This document shows, one piece after another, positions 1-10,314 of a stretch of 64,000 bases of DNA (positions are counted from its first letter, which is position 1; each line of letters opens with the position of its first letter). The stretch is from positions 1,364,001 through 1,428,000 of the forward strand of contig JACGZH010000002.1 of assembly GCA_014706385.1 (NCBI GenBank), given 5' to 3'. Both the position numbers and the translations under genes were made by a program. Under the pieces are notes generated by a model. It searched no databases, was not told the origin of the DNA, and saw only the letters and a program-made list of their open reading frames with translations. This DNA comes from Phaffia rhodozyma. Lineage: Eukaryota > Basidiomycota > Tremellomycetes > Cystofilobasidiales > Mrakiaceae.

Positions 1-2889
1 GAGTTCATCGGGTCCCTGAGAGTCATAACTATAAATTGCCGAGACTATCAAGCGCAACACAGTACAATATTCCAGACATTCAAAGACCGAGCGATCGGCC
101 ATTCAGTCGCCGTTACAGAGGATAGATAGTTCCTGAAAGTCTGCATGACTTACCATAATTATCGCCCTGATCTCTTACATTATTCGTGGTTGTTGCTGCA
201 GAGGACTCCTTCGGGGATGTATCAACAACCTCAAGATAAGCCGCCGGACAGAGACCCTGATAACCCGTTCCGTCGTCCACCTTCACCCATCCACTATTAT
301 GCAAATGTCAAATCAAGAAGACTCAGACCGTCAGATATGGCATGTTGTTCACGTTGATCAAAGATCAGTTGACAGAACTTACGATCCATCATCTTCCTCT
401 ATAACCCTCACAGTCCGGCCTTCGCGAATAGATATTTCAGACTCGGACGTTGCCTCATAATCGAATAATACCTTAGTTTCTCTACCTCCATCCACAAATG
501 AATCTCCCTCTTCCTCTTCTTCGAAGACTGAGGGAGCAAGGTTAGCCGTTATATGTGAGGCATTGTTTCCTCGTGGAGCAGAGAACCCAGAAGCTCGAGA
601 CGCGGATGAAGACGATCGGGTTAGATTCGATGTCATAGAGGAGCGCCGGGCTAAAGCAGGGGTCGATCGACAGTTAGAGGGGATCTAGATCAAATAACTC
701 AGTAAGGTCAGAAATTATTGTCGTATGATGACTCTCGATAATAGCATGTCGAATAAGATGTAAGCATTGGTATATACCTTCAACTCGCATTTACTGTGGA
801 CAGTAATCCCACAAGCTTTACATGTCTTTCCCTGCTTGCTAAGACCCCAAATTGACTGTTTACAATGAGCGCAATGGGTAGGAATGGTGAAAGAGGAAGA
901 TTTGAAATCGTGCGGTTGTAGCGAGCCTTGATCATCTATGACAGAGGAGAGCACATTGTTGTACCATTGTTCAAGTTGAGCTTTCAAGGGTTTTTATCGA
1001 ACTTAGCCAAAAGATAAACTTACCTCCCAGCGCATCCTGCAATAGATCTGCAACTACATGTCCTGCAGCCACCTGGTTGTCCAGTGTAGCAACTTCAGTT
1101 AGATTGCCAAGAATACCCTCCATAATCTTATCCGGATCTCCCAAACTAGGATCCGCCGAATACTTGCCGACCAAACCAATCAGATTCGTCAACTCTGTTT
1201 GTTTGGTATGGAGAACAGGAGAGGTGGACTCAATCCGTCCAGCAGATCGAGCAAGCCCTACAATCGTTATAAATCGACCATAACCGCACAAGCTGAGCAT
1301 AGTTATACACGCAAACTCGATAGTATGAATATCGTTGGGATATACTCACTGTTCTGAAGAACTATCTTGGGTCCCGGGTCGAGACCTACGGCAGATAGTC
1401 GAAAGCATATATTAAGCTTGAAAAGTCAGGCCAAACTTGCTTTGACAGACAACAATCAACGCAGAGATGGAGGAATTGATAGACGCACACCATACACCGA
1501 CTTCGTATAGGCCTTCTGCAGGTTCCCAGACCCAGTCTGGAGGTTCTTGCCAACTTCCAACTCGAGTGTTGCATCGTACAAAAAGCTCCAAATCCTTTAT
1601 ATTGTCACAGTTCTGAAGAGACGTTATGGAAGAATTCGTTATTTTTGAGAGTGATGAGAGGTGGGCAACCTGAAGAGATTGATCTGTTGCTAGCAAGCTA
1701 GATAGTGTGTTCAAAGACGAGAGATGGAGGTCCTCTTGAAAAGAATGAGAAGCAATGACGTGTTTAATGCGAGAACGTCTTCTGAAGATAAACCTGGAAA
1801 TGTATGTTCTTACGAAGTTTCTGTATGATAGGATAAGGAGAAAGATCAGCATTGCACAATCCAGTACCGCGGTGAGAGGGCGACAACAGCTTACATCTTC
1901 GAAAGCTGGTAAATCTATCCTATAGAATTTTTCTTTCATCTTGTTGGCGATTCCTGTTTGAATGATAAATGCGCTACAAGCATCGACGTGTGAGAAAGCA
2001 AATTAGGGCACAGTTGAGCTGCATCGAGAAGAGGTACTTACTTCTTGGCCTCGCCTGCTTTATCCTTGGCTTCTAAGAATGATTTGTGGGCGCGATCAAC
2101 ATGTCGATCTCCAGATGCGGCAGATCGATCATGTTTGATTCGGGCAGCTTCTACATTATTACAAGCTTCTTGGTACTTCTGCTTAGTCTGGATTGAAAAT
2201 TAGAGCATACATGATCAACTACCTGTTATTTGATCTTGCAGAGCTCCAAGTCGTGAATCACAACTGAGAAGACTCGTCTACCTTTAACCGATCCTGATAA
2301 TACTTGTCTCTTTGATCTAGCAGCTCTTGGTAGTAGGTTCCGTACTGTTGTTCGATTGTTAACGTTAGTGATATCAAACTGATGCTTCATCAGAAGCGGA
2401 GATCAAGAGTACTCACTCTAGTTCTAATGACTTCCTTTCGCTTCTCCTTTTCGCGCAAGACATCGGCTACCTGCTTTGTGAGCTGGTCCGCCAGTGTCAC
2501 ATGAGCGTTCGAAGCTTCTTCTGTGAAATTGAGAACGCTATCTAGGGCCGTGCTCAATGTGCTTTTGATTGCAAACAATGATGGAAAGGCGGGTGTCAGA
2601 AGCAGTTGATAGTATATGAATTCAAGATAGTTTCTCACCATTTATCACCCAAACCACTTCCATGACCGGCCAATTCCCCGGTCCAAAGAGAGTCTCCTCT
2701 CTTGGCTTTCTTTTCCATCATTCTCTTGGTCAGCGCTTGAAGCTTCTGTCCAAACTCTCGCTCTAAAGCTGCTCGTTCTAAGGTAAACTTCTCGACATCC
2801 GCATAGAATGACAGGACAGATTGGATATGATTGAGTAGAGGCTGTGCCTGATCTGGAAGCTGAGCTCCGTACGACAATGTCTCCGCCAT
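1..2889 (-). CDS. BZZ1: BZZ1-like F-BAR/C1/SH3 protein (3' end missing)
   Basis: Actin-patch and endocytosis adaptor; Bzz1 proteins bind membrane through F-BAR and recruit the WASP/Las17 machinery through SH3 domains. Visible in order: an FCH/F-BAR start (GAQLPDQAQPLLNHIQSVL, then ERAALEREFGQKLQALTKR, exon near 2635-2889), further coiled coil near 1412-2641, a C1 zinc finger near 780-960 (H-x12-C-x2-C spacing, ending HSKCELKV), then the first SH3 (KVLFDYEATSESEISI at about 400-480, GWVKVDDGTGYQGLCPAAYL near 250-300). The usual second SH3 would lie left of the window. The first in-frame ATG is at 2889 (MAETLSYGAQLP); the frame is open upstream to about 3018 but without an ATG. At least seven introns. 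Divergent from PUS3. Family call is confident; exon borders are not. Confidence 0.85.
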
Positions 2890-3128
2890 ACTGATGTGAG
2901 ATTCAACGATAGAGAGTCGTCTTGGTTTTTGAGCAGAATTCAGAGATGATGAACTCGAAAGTAGATCACGTAGATTAGTGATGGTTGTGGCTATAGTAGT
3001 GGTTGTCGTCAGCGTCAAAGATAAGATCTAGAATATATGAATTACAAAATATTCAAATAAACTTCTTAGGGTTAATCTTCTTTCTTTTACACGCTTTTGA
3101 AACTTGGCTCTTTTGAGTCAAACAGCAC

Positions 3129-4931
3129 ATGTCTGGGTTTGGTAGGATTCGCTCATTGACTCAAATGGCTGGCAAGTACGATTCGTGGTCCAAGCAAGAG
3201 CTCGTCGCTCATCTTATCAAGCTTGAGTCCAGCTTGTCAAGTCCTTCTCCTGCAGCTGCTTCTACTTCTAACGTTCCCCAGGGAACTACGGCTACCCAAG
3301 AAATTTCAAAAAGGAAACTTCGAACTCGCAACAAATACGAGAACAAGCATCGGACAGATGCGTCTCCTTTTGAAAAGCTCCCTCGACGAAAGATTGCTCT
3401 CAAGTTCTCATACCTTGGTACGCCCTATTGCGGTCTGGCCATCCAGGACGAGGCGTCCTCTCCAAAACCCACGGTTGAGGCTGTTTTGATGAGTGCACTC
3501 GAGAAGTCGAACCTAATCGACAAGGGAAAGGGCTGGGAGGGTTGTGGGTTCAGTCGCTGTGGCCGAACTGACAGAGGAGTAAGCGCTGCCGGTCAGGTTG
3601 TTAGCCTGTGGGTGCGAAGTAGAATCGCTTATGACGGAAAGGTGCATGAACATAGAGTGGACGAAATTGCAGAGAGGCTTGAAGAATCAAGCCTTCAAAA
3701 GGAAGGCTTGGAGAACGGGAGCAAGACCGCTTTGTCTTCTGACGAGCTCTCTGAGGAAGAAGCTCTTGCCATTCCATCTACGGCCACTCTTTCTTACAGC
3801 CCGATCAACAACCCTAAAACACCATCCAAGCGGCTAGAATTTCCATATGTTAGCATCATCAATAGATTTCTTCCGCCGACCATTCGGATCCTTGCCTGGT
3901 CATCTCTTTCTCCAGACGACAGTTTCGATGCCCGACATTCTTGCATCTCTCGACACTACAAGTACTTCTTCTCCCTCAATGCATGCCCCTCTGGAGATGG
4001 ACCTGGGCTGGATCTAGAAGCGATGCGACAAGCGGCTGGGTATTTAGTAGGCGAGCATGATTTTAGAAATTTATGTAAAGTTGACGGCAGCAAACAGGTG
4101 ACCCATCATATTCGGGGTATCCACTCTGCTACAATCTCTCCTGTCGACCCACTCTTGGCTCTTCCTTTTGTTCCGTCTCCTTACTCAAACATCACGCCTA
4201 AGGCAACCTCTCCTACGCCTTCTACCACCACCACGTCTGAGCAGCCAGGGACCTTCTACGTACTGGATTTAATGGGCAAGGCTTTCCTCTATCACCAAGT
4301 TCGTCATATCATGGCCGTTCTTTTCCTCGTCGGATCACGTCTAGAGAAGCCTACGATTATCCTTGATCTGTTTAAATGGGAATCCAAACCGTCATATGAA
4401 ATGGCAGACGAGCGACCTCTTCTTTTGTGGGATTGTGGGTTTCCCGAAGGTTCAGTCGAATGGCAGTACGGAAGTATCCCTCTCTCGGTTCCTGCCCTCG
4501 ACAGATCTGCCTCGGAAGACTCGGTGGCTACCCCATTATCTCATCTAGGTTTCGACTCAGATAAATACCTCCTGTTCAACTACACTCAGCTTTCGACCTC
4601 AATGCTAGAGTCCTACCACCAGAACGTGATTGAGAGCTTGATGAACGCCCATTTCCACGCCGCGCTCAGGAAGCATAATCCAATGCTCGTGTTGGACGCG
4701 CCTGTTGGTTACGGCCGAAAGAAAATGTCCAATGGAGAATTAGAGGGAGGTGGGTTGATCGTTAAAACCCCATTGGGAGCGAACGAATTTAAGGTGGAGC
4801 GATGTTCCGTATACCCTCCGTTGGAGACGCGAAAAAGGGGAGAGATCCCGGATGTGATCAACGCAAGATGGAAGGCAAAAAACGAGAAAAAGGTTCAAGC
4901 AAAGAAAGAATTGAAGGATGATGATGAATGA
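3129..4931 (+). CDS. PUS3: tRNA pseudouridine(38/39) synthase Pus3/Deg1
   Basis: A TruA-family enzyme that isomerises uridines 38/39 in the anticodon stem of tRNAs. One uninterrupted 600-codon frame. The catalytic block CGRTDRGVSAAGQV carries the nucleophilic Asp at about residue 149. Other family blocks are KFSYLGTPYCGLAIQ near 95-110, RHYKYFF near 280, GEHDFRNLCKVD near 310 and YHQVRHIMAVL near 390. The N-terminal 80 residues are low-complexity with a Lys/Arg-rich stretch, and a variable insertion of about 70 residues follows the catalytic block. The second Met (MAGKYDSWSKQELV, residue 13) opens the conserved Deg1 N-terminus and could be the true start. Being intronless is unusual beside intron-rich neighbours. 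Shares a 240-bp divergent promoter with BZZ1. Confidence 0.92.
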   Translation: MSGFGRIRSLTQMAGKYDSWSKQELVAHLIKLESSLSSPSPAAASTSNVPQGTTATQEISKRKLRTRNKYENKHRTDASPFEKLPRRKIALKFSYLGTPYCGLAIQDEASSPKPTVEAVLMSALEKSNLIDKGKGWEGCGFSRCGRTDRGVSAAGQVVSLWVRSRIAYDGKVHEHRVDEIAERLEESSLQKEGLENGSKTALSSDELSEEEALAIPSTATLSYSPINNPKTPSKRLEFPYVSIINRFLPPTIRILAWSSLSPDDSFDARHSCISRHYKYFFSLNACPSGDGPGLDLEAMRQAAGYLVGEHDFRNLCKVDGSKQVTHHIRGIHSATISPVDPLLALPFVPSPYSNITPKATSPTPSTTTTSEQPGTFYVLDLMGKAFLYHQVRHIMAVLFLVGSRLEKPTIILDLFKWESKPSYEMADERPLLLWDCGFPEGSVEWQYGSIPLSVPALDRSASEDSVATPLSHLGFDSDKYLLFNYTQLSTSMLESYHQNVIESLMNAHFHAALRKHNPMLVLDAPVGYGRKKMSNGELEGGGLIVKTPLGANEFKVERCSVYPPLETRKRGEIPDVINARWKAKNEKKVQAKKELKDDDE

Positions 4932-5045
4932 ATTTGCTCTTTCTGCATTTAATTTCCTTGGCCTATCTCTCATGTAATCGGATGATGAACTATTAGTTGC
5001 AACAGTGACATGACTGAGATATACAAAGGAGACAGAGTCGATTTC

Positions 5046-7303
5046 TTACAACCAGGGGCATCCTACCAAATCATACATCATGTACGCATTGTATTCTCGG
5101 CAACGAACCTCGTGATTTGCTTTTTGCCCTCTTTGTTCTTTCCCAAAGATTCACCTAGTACTACCCATTCTCTCACTAGCCCTTCGACAGTATGCATCAT
5201 TTTTTGAATACTGTCCTTGGCCTGTCGAATCTCCTTCGGTGGCTCAAGAGTGGAGTGTAGAGGTGTAGGCGCTTGAGAGGAAATCGGAACAGAGAAGATT
5301 CGTTGGCTGTTTCAAGTGAATTTGTGTTAAGATGAAAATCAGAGAAAAAGTTGGTCAGAACATCGATAAATAAGGATCACACCTTTTGAAAGTTCCTCCT
5401 CTGATCAATCTGTCAAGCTCTTCATTTGTCTGTGTCCTCAGCCAACATACTTGGGCTTTCAAAGAGTGCAGATAGGCGAGCACGTCATCGAAAGAGGCTA
5501 GTTCTACCGTCTTGCCAACTAAGAAAGGCGTTGATGTAGTCAAATTCGACCGGAGGATCGTCCATATTGATTCTGGGAGAATATGATTGAGCAGAGAGAA
5601 TGTCCGACCTAGTAAGTATAAACTTGTAAAACAGGACATCCTGAAGTCTGAGGTTACCTTTCCATTTGAGTCCTTCTTCGTCTATATTGCTTAGTTCAGC
5701 TGTTGAAACCATTCCCTTTGAGTTCAATACTACTTTCTGGATTCTCAAACGATTCATCTCGAGCTGAATGGCTTGCCAGACATCCAGAGAGCTGAGCGTT
5801 TGTTCAGAATCAGTTTGTAGTGTTGTTTGGAGAAGTAAGAGTATAGGCAGCTGAACCTCAGTCAACGTCGTTTTTGCCTTAAAGAGCCGATCAAATAGTC
5901 AGTTGAATCAGAAAGATGAAGAGACTCAATATACGAATCTAACTCGACTCCAGAAAACCAAGGGATCAGAGCAAAAGAGTCACTTACATTTCGAGCCCTT
6001 TCAATCGAATTCTCTAGTTCGTCCATCATATCCCACTCCCAAGCCCCCTCGATCAATTCTTTCACGAGTGTCATGGGAGCTCTCTCTCCTTGGCTAGATT
6101 CTTGACCCTCCACTTCCCATTCGTTTTCATCCTCGTCGTCACTCCCGAAATCTTCGTCATCCATTCTTCTCAGAATTTCTTCCATCTCGCGCTCCCAAAT
6201 TTTCTCCATGCTATCATCCGAAGACATTTCCAATACGTCTTTCTGCCTCAATAGAGACCTCAACGAGTCTGATATACGAAAGGTTTCTCTCTCTAGGCTC
6301 TCGGGAGATAGCCTTGAAAGTGGTGCTCGAGAGGATGGAAGGAATGGTGGAGTAGGAAGGTTTGTAGACAGATTTTCAATCAGATGGTTCAACTCGTTTT
6401 GAAGAGGCTTAGGGTTGAAAGACAAGGAGAGTTGCGCGGTTAATTGAGGAAGCAGGACGTAATTCATCTGTAGAGCCAATACAGTGGTCAGTGTTCAGCA
6501 TATGAGACAAGGACACTGGTTGGAACGTGACTTTGTAGATAATTGGTACCTTGATTGAAAATTCTAGTAAGGATGCCTCAACGTCTCTGATCTTTTCTCC
6601 GAGGCGAGTGCGAGTTTGTCGAGACTCGTTGATTTCCGAAGAGATCTGATCATATGTTTCCCTATAGTTGAACGAAAAAGGTACAGTACTGCCATTAGTG
6701 GTTGAATTCGATGAGAAGAGGCCACTCAAGAAACCCCTTACTGCAGCATCTCGTTTCTTGCAAGGACATGCTTAATTTGCTGTTCCTTGATTGTGATGAT
6801 TTGTTGGTCATAGGTTGTTAGTTCTCTGTTCAGTTTTGAATCACTATCAGCTATTGGCGTGCTGAGTGTGCAAGATAAGGGCACCCTCGTTGAGAAACAG
6901 ACTTGCCTGAGTTGAGCAGGTGTTAGATAAGGCTCGGATAGTTCTAGATCTGCCTCATCTGAAGGCTCTGCGTTGACTAATCCTGCTTGAACGGCTTTGT
7001 CCCAACTGTGACGCTAAATTTATGAACAACAGTCAGCGATCGTGCTTCTGGAATGATTCGATACAAGCAAACTGACGTTTCTCTTTCCTCTCTGTCTAAC
7101 CCGGACGTTCGCTCCGGCATACTGTCGTCTTCTGAAGCAATCAATTCTGCCAGAAAGTTCAGCACTGGAGGTGCACATGGCAGATCTAGTGCCCATATTA
7201 TGTCTTTCGGCTGGATGCATTGATCAGAGAACGTATTAGCATAAGCGACCAAAACACTCAGAGATTCTACTGAAGACGGTGGCGATGAAGACGAGTTCTG
7301 CAT
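5046..7303 (-). CDS. Coiled-coil protein, possible augmin subunit HAUS3
   Basis: The start ATG at 7303 opens a small folded N-terminus (IIWALDLPCAPPVLNFLAEL, then WDKAVQAGLVNAEPSDEADL, with LSEPYLTPAQLRQ near 6900-6985). This resembles the HAUS3 N-terminal block, where a short helical domain ending in a 'leave-one-out' acidic segment precedes long coiled coils. Downstream exons are heptad-rich (TYDQQIITIKEQQIKHVLAR near 6770-6830; YRETYDQISSEINESRQTR near 6590-6680), then an acidic stretch near 6120-6200, then more helix to about 5400. Augmin recruits gamma-tubulin to existing microtubules. The final exon and the stop at about 5046 are uncertain. The function is inferred from shape and a few residues only; a kinetochore or spindle coiled-coil protein is an alternative. 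Confidence 0.45.
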
Positions 7304-7406
7304 CTTTGCAAGTCGTTTGCGAGTCTATGTAAGAAGTCGAGTTCTCCAAAGGAAGAACGATGTGTTTTGATCATCTTATCAGTAGTCACGTGATCTGGAT
7401 ACTCAA

Positions 7407-7846
7407 TGTTAGGGATGTGACCTGAGTGTTACACCTCGGTAACCTTCTTTTGGTTCTGTTGTTTCTCCTGCCTCGGTATTCCTTATGCTCTTCCATTACA
7501 TCAACATGCAGGTATATGACCTTCCAGCGCAGGTGCTTCTAGCACCTTCTATGACCTGTTCTATTATGCATAATCATTGGAGTCTAAGGATGATATATAA
7601 GACGGGTCCCCCTTTGCCACCCATAGCATAGTCTACCAAGCCTGAATCCTTTGTCATTCCTTGGTTCCCTAATACTCTTGTTTCATTGTTGTATCAACCT
7701 TATTCATACGATTTCCCTGCCTTGCGCTCTCGTCACAGTCACCAAGCTAGAGAGCCTGAACTTCCTTCTTGCCAGCCCTATTCCCTGCCTGGTTACATTC
7801 TTGTAACCTTCCCGTTACCCTCTGAACCCGGACCCTGACACTTAAC
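7407..7846. mobile_element. Probable solo LTR of an LTR retrotransposon
   Basis: A 440-bp non-coding block is flanked on both sides by the same five bases, CTCAA (7402-7406 and 7847-7851), as expected for a 5-bp target-site duplication. It opens TGTTAGGG and closes CTTAAC, giving an imperfect terminal inverted repeat (GTTAG / CTTAAC). The inside looks like an LTR: a TATA-type box (GATATATAAG near 7590) followed by pyrimidine-rich sequence. No retrotransposon coding sequence is nearby. The last bases are not the canonical CA, which weakens the call. It lies about 170 bp upstream of the thioredoxin start codon, so its TATA box could act as that gene's promoter. Confidence 0.5.
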
Positions 7847-8015
7847 CTCAAACACAGCCGAACAACTCTTGGCCAAAGCTTAATTAATCACGTGTTTCGT
7901 GTTGTGCTCGAGATGTGTCACCACTGTGTTCTCCGCCTCAACACTTGACCCCATTGCCTCTACTTCTCAACCATCTGCATCGCGCTCTCTTTATCTCTGC
8001 TTTTCTGTTAGAAAC

Positions 8016-9204
8016 ATGTCTATTAAAATCGCCTCTTCAGCTTCTGGTGAGTAGCCGCCCAAACCCTCTACATAAGGTTCTTTCGTCGTTCCGTCGGCTG
8101 ATCGCATGTCACTTTGCCTTTTCTCGATGTCCAGAATTCGACTCTTTCGTCTCATCTGCTGGGTCGTCCGGGCTCGTCGTGTAAGTACGATGGATACTGA
8201 TTTGGCGTTTTGTCTGTATTGATTATATAAAATCTCGTGGAATTGACTGGGATTGGACATCATGTGTATGATCAGCGTTGACTTTCATGCCACATGGTGT
8301 GGACCTTGGTGAGTTTACTGATCCATTAGTATCAATCGTAGGAGAGTGATTCATGACAAACGGGATCGTGCTGATGCGGCCACCTCGGTCAAGGCATGGC
8401 CGACAGCCATGCAATTGCGCCTGTATTTGAGGTTGGTGGAATCATGCCTGGCGTTGGCTTATTATAACATTTGAGCTAATCTTTAACCACTGTTGTCTCT
8501 CCTGTTTGAAAGAAACTCGCCAAACAAGTATGACTCTTTCTGTCTTAGATATAAGATTCAATCCATGTCAAATTTATCAAGACAACATGTTCTAATCCGA
8601 GATATCTATTCCCGAACCAGTATCCGACAACCACCTTCGTCAAGGTAGACACCGATGCCAATCGATCCGTCGCGTCTAGGTTCTCGATTTCGGCTATGCC
8701 GACTTTTGTCTTTCTTCGGAACGGCAAAGAAGTTGATAGACTTAAAGGTGCCAATCCATCAAAGCTTGCATCGCTTGTTGCCTCACTATCCGGACCTGCT
8801 CCAGCTGGGGGGTGGCCTGCTGGTCCTGGAAACACATTGAGTGGGAAGCCGGCTGGGATAAGCACCAACAGCGGTGGGTTGGCTAGTATCAACCCTTTCT
8901 TAGTGCGTGGCCTCATTTTCTTCTTCTTTCTCTTCTTCATATATACTCATCTGATCTTGGCAACATCGTCTCATTAAATTGTTGACTAAACAAAACACTC
9001 TGTCTTGTCCGCTTCCTTGTTTTTGTCTTGTCTCGATCAGGTAGTAGCATTCATATTTGTGAGTCGTTCTTTCGTATTTCGTCCGTGACGATAGTTCGAC
9101 GCGCGCACGATACACGAGAGGGCGCTGAGTATTATCTCAAATCGATTTCACAGTTCGTTGGACCGTGGCTGTATGGGCAGTTCATTGGATCCGGCAAGGT
9201 TTGA
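8016..9204 (+). CDS. Thioredoxin with C-terminal hydrophobic tail
   Basis: Disulfide reductase of the thioredoxin fold. ATG at 8016 (MSIKIASSAS). Small exons join to give [20 protein letters not shown], with the WCGPC active site split by an intron inside the second Cys codon (exon ends near 8309 and resumes near 8408). Then come KLAKQ, YPTTTFVKVDTDANRSVASR and the cis-proline loop SAMPTFVF (near 8690-8710). A Gly/Pro linker (GPAPAGGWPAGPGNT) leads to a final segment. Splicing 8902-9040 and 9059-9153 gives the C-terminus FLVVAFIFFVGPWLYGQFIG then SGKV and a stop at 9202-9204. That is a typical single tail-anchor helix. Soluble thioredoxins are about 105 residues; this one is about 165. The tail depends on the last two introns being right. 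Confidence 0.8.
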
Positions 9205-10314
9205 GATCTTTCTATCGATACACCTCTTATAGATTCTTGCCCTAGTCTCTCTTTCTCGACAAGCACTATCTGTCGCATTCTTCCCTTTCTGTCATTTTAC
9301 TATCTGTGCTTCCTCTTGTCATATCTTTCCACTTGTTTGAATTTCTTATATGATGTGACTTAGAACTCTTCGATCCGAACGACTCGAAGTAGGTAACGTC
9401 TATCAAGTATGAGAAGGAGATGGAAGAAAACAGGGTGACGAAAGGTATCACGCATGATGTCAAGAACGTTCTAGAAGAACAAAACCAATATCTTGAGATA
9501 TCTTGCGTACCTGTTTAGGCAGTATTGCTATCCATAGAAGACGAGGGTAAACGAGTGTACAAGTTTCGTTTTGTTTCGAAATTAAATCAATCAATATCAA
9601 AAGCGAACTAATCGAACGAGCTTTCCAGGGACGAACGTACCTCGAACGTACCTTGAACAACCATTATTAAAGGTTTCCAAGCCAAAGCCTCTCATTCCAC
9701 TTCTTGATAGTTTACATGAGATCAATCAGTGCTTCATAACTGCATACTTCTGGACGGAAGAATGTCATCTTCATCAAGTTAGAAAACATTGAGCCTTTAG
9801 ATCAACTAGAGGTCGATGCCCGAAGTTTTAAGGCAGAGTGAGAAGAAAAGGATATTGAGCACTTGTGTGTGTGCCCCGACGCACACATATGACCATCGCT
9901 TGTCAATAGGAACGCAGATAACATTCTGAAGAGAAGAAAAGACAAAGAGAGTTTGCGGAAATGTTTGTAAGGCAATCAGTTGTATCGACATAAGCCAACG
10001 ATGGAAAGGGCTCCGTTCGTCTGCCAAGACAAAACGAGCAGTAAGCGTGGTGAAGAGCGTCTAGCGCGCTGTCTTTAGCATTCAGAAATGTAATCTGCTT
10101 CTAGTTTTGAGCCACAGTAAAATCTCATGTCGGACACTCTGATGTAGACAATTCATGTAACAATCTGGTCGGAGAATGTTTTAGTGGCACTTTGCTTGCG
10201 ACCGTCTGAGTGGAACTGAATCATACAAACAGGTACATATATTTTGCAAAGATGATTACAACAGGATGTGTATAAACTATGAACGGGGAGAAGTACAAAG
10301 GGGTGTAGGTTTCA
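9205..10314. other. Convergent intergenic gap of 1.1 kb
   Basis: Lies between the 3' ends of the thioredoxin gene and the phosphatase-fold gene. I see no convincing coding region: the open frames here are short, lack family motifs and in several cases lack an ATG. It holds a perfect three-unit heat-shock element (9464-9476) and a short direct repeat of CGAACGTACCT near 9633-9655. It may contain UTRs or an unannotated RNA gene. Confidence 0.6.
9464..9476. promoter_or_regulatory. Perfect heat-shock element GAAcgTTCtaGAA
   Basis: Three alternating, correctly spaced GAA/TTC units (GAA at 9464, TTC at 9469, GAA at 9474) match the Hsf1 trimer site. A further GAA follows two bases out of register. 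It sits between two convergent genes, where a promoter is not expected. Occurrence by chance is possible for a 9-base match. Confidence 0.35.

Noticed and set aside
2890..3018. Upstream extension of BZZ1 to 3018
   Set aside because: The extended frame starts with TTG and encodes a Thr run; the first ATG, at 2889, gives the conserved F-BAR start.
3066..3075. Telomere-like TTAGGGTTAA
   Set aside because: A single partial unit in the BZZ1/PUS3 promoter with no tandem copies; chance match.
9806..10027. Minus-strand open frame of 73 codons in the convergent gap
   Set aside because: Begins at a non-ATG codon, shows no motif and has an amino-acid composition expected of random sequence.
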